Positions 34,850-46,419 of a stretch of 64,000 nucleotides of DNA are shown in pieces. The DNA is from Nageia nagi. Lineage: Eukaryota; Pinophyta. The notes under the pieces were generated by a model that saw only the letters and a list, made by a program, of their open reading frames with translations, did not search any database and was not told the origin of the DNA. A program made the translations under genes and the position numbers. The stretch is taken from contig JBITNC010000001.1 of NCBI GenBank assembly GCA_050084985.1, forward strand, positions 140,678,001 through 140,742,000. Reading direction: 5' to 3'. Within the stretch, counting starts at the first letter, position 1. Each line of letters starts with the position of its first letter.

Positions 34850-36917
34850 TATTCTAAAGATGAATTTAAAAAAAGGATAACCTAGGGGGTTCATTTTGAT
34901 GAGATCAAGAAAAGTATCAAGAGTAACCTTGATTTCCCTATGCAAGAGCTTGATCCCAATGATAGAATGGATACTGATGAGGATAATGATACTGAATCTA
35001 CAAGTGCTAGTAAAAGAATGGATATTATTAGAAAAATCCCTAATAAAGTTAATATATCTTTTATTAATTATAATTTTGATAATATAAGTTTGGGAAGCCA
35101 TGGTGATACTTATTATTGTGATGCTAAAATTGAAGAATTAGATAGAATTCCTAATCATGTTTGATTAATAAAGGAATTGCTATCTAATAAGAAAAGTTGG
35201 AGTATTATTTTACTAACAATGCTAAAGAGATTATAAATATTCTGACAAATTATGACTTATTAGAAGTAGGTAGTGCAACTCTATAATCCTTGAATAGTTT
35301 ATTTTCTTATGAAAATTTAGGATTCACAAAAAGGAGGGCTTATCTCACTAAGAAAAATATCCCTAACAGAGTGAACTATGCACATGCTGCAAACAACATG
35401 GAAGCAGAGGATCTTAAACCTTTGAAAAAGGTGATCATCAAGGATGCTGATGAGGAGAATGAAGTAGAGTCTAAAGATTATGGTATGATCCCTGAATGCT
35501 CTAATAGGGAAAAAGGTAAGGGAATTTTGGTTTAAGATGAAATTATAGAAGATGTTACTAAACAATTTTCTATTGTGATTAATAATGCTTATGTACATAA
35601 TCCTAATTAGTCAAAAGAAGAACATGAAATAAAAGTTGAAGCTATTTTTAAAGCTCAAAAAATTGATTTCTTTCAAAAGATTAATGAGGTGCAACAATTA
35701 GAGTTCATGTTGGAGTTTACTGATAAAGAATACATAGGATTAGACCATTTGTGCCATTAAAAGGGGAAGAACTTCAAAGGGGTAAAGCAAATAAACTAAC
35801 CTCTCAAAATAGCAATGCACCACCACAAACCCCACCACCAGCCCTAAAGACCAATATACCTATAGGGAATACACATATAGTGCAAAACCAATAGCCAAAT
35901 CAAACCTCCTATAGTGCTAAATAATGGAAAGACAATGCAGGAAAGGATATGAATAAAGATGATGAAGATGATTTATTGTGTTGGTTAAAGAGTCCATTAA
36001 TTGATATAATTATTTCTAAATTGTTTGTTGGTAAAAAGAGTGTGAAATTTACAAAATTTTATGGTTTACAAGATCCAAAAATACAAGTTAGAAAATTTCA
36101 AGAGGAAGGTATTGAATATGTTCATGATAGAGATATGCTTGACAGATTATTTTCAAGTAGCTTGAAAGATGATGCATTGAAATGGTACTTTAGTCTTCCT
36201 AAAAAGAGTATTGATAGGTATGAAGATTTGATACATAAATTTTTGAAAAAATTTAGATATAATATCAAAAAAAAAGTTCAATTCAAGGATTTGTGTAAAA
36301 TTAAGCAATTATCTAATCAATCTATATCTGATTTTATGAAAGTATGGAAACAAACTGCAAATAAAATCTATATGTTTGAACAAGATTTAAAGAATACTTT
36401 TGTAAATTCTCTATTTCCTACCTATAAATTATGGGTTATATCTAATATTGGATTGAATTAAAATGATATATATTTTGCTTAAAAAGGAAGATTGTATCCA
36501 ACAAACTTATAAGAAACATTATCCAGAATCTCAAATGTATGAAAAAAAAGCTAAAACTCAAGTGTATGAAAATAAATATCAACCTTAACTTTATGCTATA
36601 GCTAATATTGATAGAAAAATACTAAACCACAAAGGAGGTTCACTAAGCTAATTGATAATGTTGATAATATTCTTAATGTACTATTAAAATAAGGTCTTAT
36701 TGAGCTTCCACTTATGGTTCAACATCACTTTCTTAATGGTGTTCCTAAAAATTATAGATATGAAGAATTTTGCAATTATCATAAGACACCGAGGAACCTA
36801 AAAAAAAATTGTAGGATCTTAAAAAATATCATTCAGGATTTTATTGACAATAAAGCAATTCAGATGGATGATAATCCTAAAGTGGAGGAAGGGCCTATAC
36901 ATCCTGATGATGAATAG
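34850..36917 (+). pseudogene. Gypsy-type Gag of the 29.8-kb element
   Basis: Readable blocks are an acidic N-terminal part (34940-35164 and 35290-35535), then 35949-36461 with the retrotransposon gag fold (FYGLQDPKIQVRKFQEEG, LFSSSLKDDALKWYFSLP, LIHKFLKKF, LSNQSISDFMKVWKQ). At 36714-36917 lies FCNYHKTPRNLKKNCRILK followed by DFIDNKAIQ, the Cys/His motif seen in Tat-type gags (family form FCEYHxxxGHxTxxC). Its central His is lost here. Stops occur at about 35164, 35535 and 36461. No protease or pol follows in the remaining plus-strand sequence. Confidence 0.82.
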
Positions 36918-37761
36918 TGGGAGATATTTATGAACCCCTTACCAAAGTTAACTTAGTAACCAAAATGCTTAATTACTTCGATAAGTACTTTGCATTGTAT
37001 GAATTATTATTTCTGTAATAAGAATGAATGCAAGGAACATCAAAAATAAGCAAATAAGAGTGCCATGAAGTGGGAACAAAATGCAATGGTAAAGCTTACA
37101 CAAAGAATGCTATTAATAATGTGCAAGACTATTTGCACACTATCAATGGTGTAAAATATACCACCATAAAGGCACATGTTTTTATATGTATGTCTGCAAA
37201 ATGCATATGGGTTGCTAAACCATCATAGGTACATGGATTTATTACTTAAATTTGAAAAATCAACAATTGTAGTATATCATAGGTAGGTTGTTTTATGCAT
37301 GGTCAAATGTGTATTTTGCATTATCATATAGTCATGTCATGATTTTATTTGTTTTATGGATAGATTATGATCAAGTACCTCATATATTTCTCTTGAAAAT
37401 TATTCAAAACCTATGTTGTTATCGACATGCTTCTATCGAACCAAAATAAAAATAAATAGTATATATTTATCCTTAAGGTCTGATGAAACATCTTAAGGGA
37501 ATGAAATTAAGTTTTGAGCTTGTTAAAAAAGAAAAACTCACTTGTGTTTGTCAATTATTTATGCATTGCAACATATTAAAATGAAAATGTGAGATGATAT
37601 GTGTAGTTTGTTGCTTATAAATTTGACACTTGTACTTTTGAATCCAAATCACAAATCATAGATGTGCAACTATATAAGAAAGATAAATCATTCATGCAAA
37701 TAAACAAAATATAAATTGAACATGCATTCAAAATTGTACATAAAATTAGGAACCAAAAATA

Positions 37762-37826
<65 letters not shown>

Positions 37827-37850
37827 AAAAGGGGTGGAATCATGTCTCAT
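36918..37850. other. Non-coding stretch after gag
   Basis: No ORF with a recognisable domain. It ends in a long AT dinucleotide run. Confidence 0.5.
37764..37824. repeat. (AT)n microsatellite, about 60 bp
   Basis: Uninterrupted AT repeats. The short ORF of alternating Y and I residues here is an artefact. Confidence 0.97.
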
Positions 37851-37978
37851 AATACAATCTAGTGATGTGCACTACTACCACTACTCCTGGCCTCATTAGG
37901 CCTAGAAACCCTCCTAGAGACACTACTCTATCCTAAAATGGAAATCCCACCCAATACATCATTGGAACTAATACCATG
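37825..37978 (-). pseudogene. C-terminal piece of the antisense ORF of the 29.8-kb element
   Basis: The minus strand reads SVSRRVSRPNEARSSGSS near 37890-37920, a Ser/Arg-rich tail like the SGSSKTTSSS tail of the PMD-type ORF at about 42.2 kb. It is separated by the insertion at 37979-45635 from the coiled-coil piece at 45636-45960. Confidence 0.4.
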
Positions 37979-38799
37979 TGTTTACAAATATTTTGAGAAT
38001 GCAAATAAATAAATAATTACAAAACCCAAGATATGTGTTTTGAGCTACGAATAGCAATTTAGACCACACAAAAAAATAGATGAAGAAGATAGCCACTTTA
38101 GAATTAGGATGAAAATACCAATCAAGAACTATGATTTGTATACTTACCTTATGAAATGTACTTGACATCAGATTATGATGATATATTTGATATGTGGATG
38201 GTAGAAGAATCTTGGTCTAGAAGCTATGACCTAAAATATTGTGAAAATAGGATCATGTGCGATCTATATGGTGTTCAGAAGGAGCATCGATGGTGTATTT
38301 TGCATGAATAAGGAGCATTGATGTTATTAGTTAGAGTGCCTTTTATTCTCAAATCAAGTCAAGCATTTGCATATGGATGTTTCAAATAGATATGTGATTT
38401 AAAGATAGATCATCAATGTCAGAATAGCTTGTGTAAGAAAGTACACAAACCACAACCTTGAATGGTGGCATCAAGAGACACCTAAAGGATTGCCACCACC
38501 AAGAACAGATATGGGATCATGTATCTCCTTGGTGTGGTCTTACTATTAGATCCCTATTATATAGAAAATAATATGACCTACTCCTTAGGTCAACATGTAC
38601 CTACATAAATAGGGTTAGCCTACAATACATAATGATATTCAAGATAACCATTGATATCATAACCTTATTCAAAATAAACAATAACATTATGATCATATTC
38701 AAGATAAGCATTGATATCATTTCATTAAATATTCTAGGCTTGTATTAGTGCAAGCAAATGTATTTATTTAAATGCATAAATCAATTTTATGCGATAATA
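37979..38799 (-). repeat. 3' LTR of the PMD-carrying element
   Basis: An 821-bp LTR, pairing with 44816-45635. Differences are scattered at roughly one in ten to twelve bases. Confidence 0.9.
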
Positions 38800-38815
38800 G
38801 ATCCCCCACTTTGGA
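38800..38815 (-). other. Polypurine tract of the PMD-carrying element
   Basis: The minus strand reads CCAAAGTGGGGGATC next to the 3' LTR start. Confidence 0.7.
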
Positions 38816-39036
38816 TGAAAAATTGATATCACTTGGTGCATTGAGATTTTTCATTCAAAGTACAACCAAGATGTCATACTAATGAAATATTAGCAAGCAT
38901 TAATAAGCATAATACCAACATTAATCAGTCTGAATTTTAACAAAGATTGTAATATAACAAAACCTATAAAAGCTAAATATGGGTTGAGAAAACTCCTTGT
39001 TGTGATGCTTTTCAATCTATCCCTTATCATGATACT

Positions 39037-39148
39037 AACAACACATGACCACACATGACAACATATGACCACACATGATAACACATGACCACACATGACA
39101 ACACATGACCACACATGATAATACATGACCACACATGACCATACCAAG
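39037..39148. repeat. Minisatellite, 20-bp units made of two 10-bp halves
   Basis: Alternating ACACATGACC and ACACATGA(C/T)A words, about five to six 20-bp units. The valine/cysteine/histidine-rich minus-strand ORF here is an artefact. Confidence 0.85.
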
Positions 39149-39209
39149 ACCTTATCGATAAGACAACATATGAAAACCTCGAAAAACACAAGCAAATGGC
39201 ATACTATAG

Positions 39210-39545
39210 TAGAATGGGTGCTTAACTCTGCACCAAGAGGCATGAAATGATGAGAGCTGAAATTTCCACCAAGGGGTATGATAATATGAGAGATGAAAAT
39301 CTACACCAAGGGGCATGATATGATGAGAGCTAAAAATCTGCATGAATGGGCATGATATGATGAGAACTAAAACTCTACGCTAAAAGGCATGATATGATGA
39401 GAGCTAAAACTCTGCACCAAAAGGTATGATAATATGAGAGCTAAAACTCTACACCAAGAGGCATGATAATATGTAATAAATCCTAAAACCTCATGTTGAA
39501 GAACCATGATGTCTATGTGGGAGCTAAAACTTTGTGCCAAGAGAC
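39210..39545. repeat. Tandem array of about 37-40 bp units
   Basis: The unit is close to GCATGATATGATGAGAG followed by CTAAAACTCTGCACCAAGAG, with about eight copies. A single similar copy lies at about 42330-42360, on the other side of the PMD ORF. Confidence 0.85.
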
Positions 39546-39819
39546 ATATAACAAAATATGATCCAAGATATAGCCATATAGGTAACTCTTCATCATGTTT
39601 AACAAATTAGAGTGTTCAGTATGACAAAATAAGGAACATGAGCAATCTATTTTGACTAAAGAACACCATAAATGATCCTTAATTCTTGATAAAATAAGGT
39701 TGTGGGTGGTCCTTTTTTTAAGAAATTTTTAAAAACTATAAAATTTAGATAATGGCATATTTCTTGCTAATTCTGATTGACTACTTCATTTACTTATTTG
39801 TAATCCATAGTTATGCAAA

Positions 39820-39900
39820 TCAAGACTATCTATAAATATGTGCTCTTGAAATCATATAAAAAGGGTTTGACCCCCTTTCATTATCACTTGCTTGCATTTT
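39820..39900 (+). promoter_or_regulatory. Possible promoter of the antisense PMD ORF
   Basis: TATAAATATG near 39833 and TATAAAAAGGG at 39855-39865 lie about 0.6 kb before the PMD-type ATG at 40448. A pyrimidine-rich stretch (CCCCCTTTCATTATCAC) follows about 15 bp after the second box. The position suits transcription of the ORF independent of the LTR. No transcript evidence is available. Confidence 0.4.
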
Positions 39901-40447
39901 GAGAGAAGAGAGTGCTTTGTTTTGAAGGCCTATTCAATGGGTATTTGTTTTTGACTTTGCTACTATCAATCTATTGTTGCTTCTACTTCTTTTCCATAAC
40001 TTCCTACTATGGCTTTATTGATCACATGTCAAGAGGGACACTAAGCTACTTTGGTGATGAACTCTCTTGCTAATCATTAGGTAAATCATCTTTACCTATC
40101 TTTTCTTTGGTGTATTATTGCTTTTTCTTATGTTTTTATAGCTTTTCTATAAATCTAGCATACTACCCTTAGGGTTTCACCTGTTAGAACACATATGATT
40201 TCATTTTTTATTTTTAATGCTATTTTTCATTTTTCCATCTCCATGGCCATGTTTATCTTTTTCATACAACCCTATAAAAGGGTCTTTGGTAGTCCATTCT
40301 ACCTTAGTTTGGACCATGGGTGGTCCTCTTTTACTATTCTTATATCATTAGCGATCCTTTTTTGTCTATCTATAAAACCTAAAAAATGCATTTATGACTG
40401 AAACTAATCTTACCTTTTGGATTTTTTTCCAATATCGTAGCTATTAC

Positions 40448-42225
40448 ATGAGGGCTTCTAATAAAAGTACTACTTTTACTATTGCTCAATAATTGCCCTA
40501 ATTAGAGGAGAATTGGAGCGCATTTGAGCCTATTTCCTTGAGTTATTTGGCTTTTATTAATTATATTTACTATGATCGAGACATGTTGATGAATTTGATG
40601 GAAATGTGGAATACTAATTCTAACACCTTTCACCTACCCACCAAGGAGATTACAGTGACACTAGATGACATATATAGGATCACCAGGTTACCTATCAAAG
40701 GTAAGTTAGTGAACATGATTCCTATTCCCAGCATGGAATGAGCAAAGAAGTGGGCTATATGGCTCACAAGATCGAATGAGGTAAATCATAAGAAGAGGGG
40801 AGTTTCCCTAATGTGACATGTACCAAAGAATCCTCCAGCATAGGTTGACCTATGATTGAGGCTCCTCATTATCTGCTTACTGGACATTATTATTTATCTA
40901 CACAAGAGTAATGAAATATTTCTTGTGGGAATGGTTCCTATCATCATGGACATGATTTTACATGAGTAATGGTATGCATAGTGCCTAGCTATTTTGGCAT
41001 AGTTATATCATGATTTGCATTCATTTGCTAAGATGGAGAGAGGGGGGGGACAGGTGGCTCACTCTATGATACTACAAGAATGGGCCTATGATCACATAGG
41101 TATCTCTAAATTGAACTCTCTACCACTAGACCTACCTGATGACATGTCCATATGGTAGTTATGGGATACTACACATGGTCTTGAATTTCTTGATGTTAAC
41201 CTAAAGGGATGGAGGATATGATTTGACACACTCAAGAAGTCACAAATGTACTAGCATCCCTATAGGTATGCCCCAAAATGGGATGAGGACATGCATGAGC
41301 TAGCTTGGGTAAGACACTTTACATACATTCTAATATGTAGGACACTAGTTGAGCCATATAGGCTGGAGTCAGTACTTTGATAGTTTGGGATGCAACAAGG
41401 GATACCAGATGACTATGGGATAGTAGTATGCTACTACTGTAATAAGGATTTTATAAAGGACTATGAGATAGTACTAGATTGGGATTTCAAGTGGACATCC
41501 CCCAGTGAGGAATCTAATTTTGAGGATGACCTAGATATAGATGGTCTTAAGCATATCAAGGACTATCTATACTGGTGGAAAGGATGTAATCCTCACCACC
41601 TTGGCATACATAAGGCAGATCAACCTGAGGATAAGGGAGGCAAAGATGACACAAGGGATGCACTGACTAGGTGGGACATAGGATACACTTAGGTAGGATG
41701 GGGCTCATATGACATGGACGATGCACATGATGAGATAGTCAATGTAGGTCATGATGATAATGAGGAGATCGACCCAAACTAGGATAATTATGAGCTAGAC
41801 ATAAAGAGAGATATGGATGTGATCAAAGATAAGGAGGATGATGATGGTATTTATTCTTTTTATCTTATATATATATATATATATTATTTATAAATACATG
41901 CAATACTAATATATGATTTCCATGTTATTTGTAGATAATGGGGATCTTGAACTAGATGTGTCTTGGCTATATAGGCTCATAGAGCAAAAAGATGATAAAA
42001 TCAGAGAGCTATGAGGCCAACTACAATATGGAGGAGACTATGATAGCCTATAACAAGACCTATAAAGAGTAAATGCATAAATATAAGATCTTTATGAGCA
42101 GTTACATAAGGTCAAGAGACAAGTAAGTGAAGAGAAAGCAAGGGCTAATAAATACAAGAATAGGTGCAGGGGTAGTGGTTCTAGCAAGACTACTAGTTCT
42201 AGTATAGGGGGGAGGTCCTACTAAA
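40448..42225 (+). pseudogene. Plant mobile domain (PMD)-type ORF, antisense to its host element
   Basis: Starting at ATG 40448 the frame gives a short head, then SLSYLAFINYIYYDRDMLMN, LMEMWNTNSNTFHLPTKEIT and TLDDIYRITRLPIKGKLV. This is the PMD signature seen in MAIN/MAIL1-like proteins (W-x-T-FHLP-E-T-TL-D---L-LPI-G). Decayed middle sequence follows. The end of the domain is recognisable at 41370-41692 (QFGMQQGIPDDY, WDFKWTSPS, YLYWWKGCNPHH). A charged, coiled-coil-like tail (about 41930-42170) and SGSSKTTSSSI follow. Stops at about 40490, 40741 and 41692 mean it is not functional as read, unless some gaps are introns. Cellular PMD proteins act in nuclear gene silencing and genome maintenance. 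The role of element copies is unknown. Confidence 0.75.
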
Positions 42226-42744
42226 AGGTGATAGTTCTAGGCATATGATTATCACTTAGCCATGCTAAGATTTTGTAAAATGATGAACCTTTTTATGATA
42301 TATGAAGAGGCCTACAAGGATATAGTGATCTAGGAGCTAAAACTCCACACCAAGGGGCATTCATCAATTTTGAGTTTAATAAAATCTGGCTATGAAAGAG
42401 GACCATGGGTGGTCTATTCCTAACAAAAATGGAGCACCAATGCTCTTGTTATGATGTCAAAATGATCTCCCATTTTCTCCATCATGACATCGATTAATTC
42501 ATCTATCCTATTGTCAGTTCCATTACTGTTAGTAAGATCATGCATGTTTACTAAATGACCTAACCAAAGGCCCTTGTGCCCCCATTGGTACTGGTTTCAT
42601 TCCATTGTTTTTCTTGTTGTGCCCCTATGAAAATGGGCTCTTTCATCATATTTTCTTGTGTATACAATATTCCTGCATTATGTTGTGGCATGGGGTTCTT
42701 GTAAATCCTCAATTTTTCATTATTTGCATATATAAGAGTCTTTT

Positions 42745-44094
42745 TCTTTTCTTCTTATTTTCAAATGATATTATTTTCTTGCCCACTAAATCTTGGATGA
42801 TATCTTTAAACCTTTTGCATTCATATGTTTTATGTCCATGAATTCTATGATATCCACAAAATCCTCCTATAATTTTAGTGGCTTCTTAGCTCATGGGTGG
42901 TAGTTGAATCAAACCCTTTTGTAGCAATGATTGTAACAACTCATCAATGATCTTTTGTAATTTTGGTATATACTCGAGAGATTTTATGCTTGGTTGAACA
43001 AGGCATTTATTTCACCATCATAATTATTGCTATCATTCTCATAGTTGACAGTTACCTTTCTTCTCTTTTAAATTTCCAAGAATCAATTTTCACCAAGTGC
43101 TTCTCTTTTCAAATCATAGACATAATCATCTCAGAGAGGGGTTGCTCTATATAGTTGAAAAATTCTAGTATCATCTCATCTCAAAAGGATTTTATCAACA
43201 TATGTTTTATCTCTTTTTCACTCAAATTTATAAATGTTGCTATTTTGCTCCATGCTTTTACAGATTCATCAAATGGTTGGTTCTCACCTTGTCTCATTCT
43301 CACTAAATCAATAAGGGTTGGTTTTATTTTTATGTTGTATTGATATTGATTTAGGAATTCTTGTTTCAATTGCTCATAATTGGTGATACTTTTATTTTCA
43401 AGACTATAAAACCATTCGAAAGCTTTTTTCCCTAAACTAAGTTGAAATAATCTTGTTAACATATTTGCATCATGTTGATGGTTACAAGTTGCTTTCTCAA
43501 ATATCATGATGTGTATTCTTGGATCACTAATGCCATCATATTTATTGAAATCTATGTCTTCCTCTTCCCATGTTTTGCCTTTTATTTTTTCACAAAAGGG
43601 GTGTCTTTTGTTTAGCTATTCACCCTCTTTTTCTTTACTCAATAATGTTAGCCTCTTTAGTTATTTAGCCATTACTTTCAGTTGTGCCATTCTTTTCTTT
43701 GATTTCTCTTTTTCATTTTGTGTATTTACATTATGTATTTCAAGGGTAAATCTTCCATTTTGATCTTTCCACTCTTAGATTAGTTGATTATCTAACTCTC
43801 TTATAATTACTTGCCTTGCATATAATTAATCTTTTTTATAATACTATATGCCAGTTGAGCTTTTTGATAAGACTATGTGCCTATTGTTTTTCTCACTTCC
43901 ATCTCTTTAATCTCTTTTTCTCTATCTAACCAATAAGGGTAAGCATTGATAAGTTTTTGTGCCATAGGGTCAGTTTCAAGTTCTATCCCTATTTCACTAC
44001 CTAACTCATCATCAAATTCTACCATCTCATCATTTGAATGTTCATAATTAGCCTCTTCTAGTGTTATTGGTTCATGACTTTTGAAATTTTCCAC
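42745..44094 (-). pseudogene. Gag of the PMD-carrying element
   Basis: 43873-44094 gives an acidic part ending DPMAQKLINAYPYWLDREKE. 43181-43507 gives the retrotransposon gag fold (LTRLFQLSLGKKAFEWFYSL, NYEQLKQEFLNQYQYNIK, LVRMRQGENQPFDESVKAW). Near 42780-42880 the minus strand reads FCGYHRIHGHKTYECKRFK then DIIQDLVGKK, an intact C-x2-H-x4-H-x4-C type motif as in Tat-like gags. The parts are in order but broken by stops and shifts. A further leader ORF at 44459-44698 is acidic and unrecognised. Confidence 0.8.
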
Positions 44095-44802
44095 AAGTGT
44101 TAAGGATGATGAAGGTTTGACTCAAGGATGAAAAGATTTTGGTCAAGATAAAGCATATAAAAATTCACATGGTTTTCCATAGAAAAAATGGGCCTTAGGT
44201 GATCCATTTCAATAGGATTTAGATCACAGGCAATTCTATTTTGATCTGTTAAGGTGTACAATAAAAGGGTTGGCTTAGCTAGTAGTATCTTAGAAGGTGA
44301 CCTAAGACTGATTATGATCAAAAATTCATAAATGATATGCAATGAATGAGCTATGGTAGGATCTCTTGTAAACCTATAGAATATCTTGGGGTATTTTATG
44401 AATTATTACACCAACCTTAGTTTATCTTCTATGAGGTTTAGATTATAGATTTTTCAAATCAATAGAGGGTTAATTGCAATTTATTTTCAAAAGGTTGAAC
44501 TATTTCTTCTTTAGGGTTCTCATTATCTTCTAAGTCCCCATGATAAGATTCATCATCCATTATTTTTATACTTGTTTTGCTAGAGACAGCATTATCTTCA
44601 AAATCTCCATGATAAAATTCATCATCTGGAAAATTAGTTTCAATAACCAAAGGGACACTATCTTTATTTAACCTACCACTTTTTCTTATTGATGTCATGC
44701 CTTTCTATGATTTTCTTTTTCTTTTAGTTGGCTCAAGTTTTGATTAGTTTAATGGTAAGAGGTCTAATGAATTGTTCATATTTTAGAAGTTGAGGTTCAT
44801 GT

Positions 44803-44815
44803 AGGGTTCACCAAA
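44803..44815 (-). other. Probable primer binding site of the PMD-carrying element
   Basis: The minus strand reads TTTGGTGAACCCT directly after the 5' LTR, the same motif as at 34694. Confidence 0.7.
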
Positions 44816-45635
44816 TGTTTACAAATATTTTGAGAATGCAAATAAATAAAAAATTACAAAACCTAAGATACTTATTTTGAGCTATGGATAGCAATTTAGA
44901 CCACACAGAAAAATAGATGAAGAAGATAGTCACTCTAGAATTAGAACAACAATGCAAATCAAGAACTATGATTTGTATACTTACCTTATGAAGCATACCT
45001 GACATATCAGGAAAATGATATATTTTATATGTGGACAGTAGAAGAATCCTACTCCAGAAGTTGTGACCTAAAACATTATGAAAATAGGACCACAAATGAT
45101 CTATATGGTGTTCAAAAGGATCACTGGTGATGTATTTTGCATGAATAAGGAGCATCAGTGGTCTTCATCATAGTGCTTTTTATTTGCAAATTGAGTCAAG
45201 CATTTGCATATGGATGTTTCAAATAGAGATGTGATGTCAAGATAGATTGTTAGTATCAGAATAGCTCACATAAGGAAGTACACAAACCACAACCTTGAAT
45301 GTGGTGTCAAGAGACACCTAAAGGATGCCATAACCAAGACCAGATATGGGATCATGTATCTTCTTGATGTGGACTTACTATTAGATCCTTATTTATATAG
45401 ATAATAATATGACCTACTCCTTAGGTTAACATGTACTTACATAAACAGGGTTAGCCCACAATACATAATGATATTAAAGACAACCATTGATATCATAACC
45501 ATATTCAAAATAAATATTAACATTATGATCATATTTAAGATAAGCATTGATATCATTGCATTAAATATTCTAGGTATGTATTAGTGCAAGCAAATGTATT
45601 TATTTAAATGCATAAATAAATTTTATGCAATAACA
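44816..45635 (-). repeat. 5' LTR of the PMD-carrying element
   Basis: An 820-bp LTR next to the primer-site motif at 44803-44815. Confidence 0.9.
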
Positions 45636-45981
45636 CTGTGAGCGATCATTATTATTTTGGCCCTTTCATACTTGCTCCTAAGTACAATAATATCTTTATC
45701 CCTCTTCTCTATTTTATCCATAAGATACTGGATAAAAGCCCATTTCTCATTGCATAGAGGCATGTCCACCCTCTCTTGTAACCTCTTCATGCTAATCCAT
45801 GGAGACTATATGTGCATCCCTAGTTGCAAGTGTGGTTTGAAGAGTGGATAGTTGTGATTGTAACCTTGAAACCATAGCCTTGAAAGGCTTTAGCCTCTCA
45901 ATCTCCACCTCTAGGGTAGCAATTTGGGTATTCATCTCTCTTGCAAACATATAGAGGTCATAAATTAGTAATCCATAGTAT
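45636..45981 (-). pseudogene. Coiled-coil piece of the antisense ORF of the 29.8-kb element
   Basis: The minus strand from about 45955 reads DLYMFAREMNTQIATLEVE, then IERLKPFKAMVSRLQSQL and STLQTTLATRDAHIV, a heptad-like coiled coil. It is antisense to the plus-strand gag of the surrounding element. Together with 37825-37978 it suggests an antisense ORF like that of the nested element. The PMD head is not visible. Confidence 0.4.
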
Positions 45982-46419
45982 TGATGAAATTAACCCTTTA
46001 TGAATTAACTTATAATCTACCAAGATTTCAAGAAGGCACTTACAACATCAACACAATAGCACAATAATTCAAGCCAATCTTATAAATAATACAAGATATA
46101 AAGTGGTTCCTCCCTCCTTGGGACTCCATTTACTAACTAATATCTTCTTATTCTTAAGGACCTCTCTTACAAAATCTCTTCTCTCTCTCTCTCAAACTCT
46201 AAAAATATAGCAAAGCTTGTATAAAAATTGTACCATATGAGAAGGGGGGTTCTTTATTTATAAGAAGAAACCCACTCTCTATTTAATCTTTTACCTATTT
46301 TTAATTATATTCCTATTTTTATTCTTTTAATGCTTTAAGGTATCTAAATATACTTTAAACATTAAATGAATTTACATTAAAGAGAAATATTATACAATAT
46401 TACATTACAAATTCTAACA
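45982..46419 (-). repeat. 3' LTR of the decayed copia element
   Basis: About 438 bp, TGATGAAATTA at the left and ATTCTAACA at the right. It shares GTGGTTCCTCCCTCCTTGGG with the LTRs at 5203 and 12712, but not closely enough to be the same recent family. Confidence 0.82.

Larger units (their letters stand above)
37979..45635 (-). mobile_element. Non-autonomous gypsy-like element with gag and antisense PMD ORF
   Basis: LTRs at 37979-38799 (821 bp) and 44816-45635 (820 bp), starting TGTTTACAAATATTTTGAG and ending ATAATA or ATAACA on the plus strand. On the minus strand the 5' LTR (44816-45635) is followed by TTTGGTGAACCC, then gag (44094 to about 42745). The 3' LTR is preceded by the purine tract AAAGTGGGGGA (38800-38815). 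The flanks CCATG and CTGTG may be a mutated target duplication. There is no protease, RT or integrase between the LTRs. Instead the plus strand carries a PMD-type ORF (40448-42225). Tat-lineage retrotransposons are known to carry antisense extra ORFs, and PMD domains are known in them. Confidence 0.88.

Noticed and set aside
38890-39243. Minus-strand ORF rich in Cys, Val and His
   Set aside because: It reads the 20-bp ACACATGACC minisatellite. No real protein pattern.
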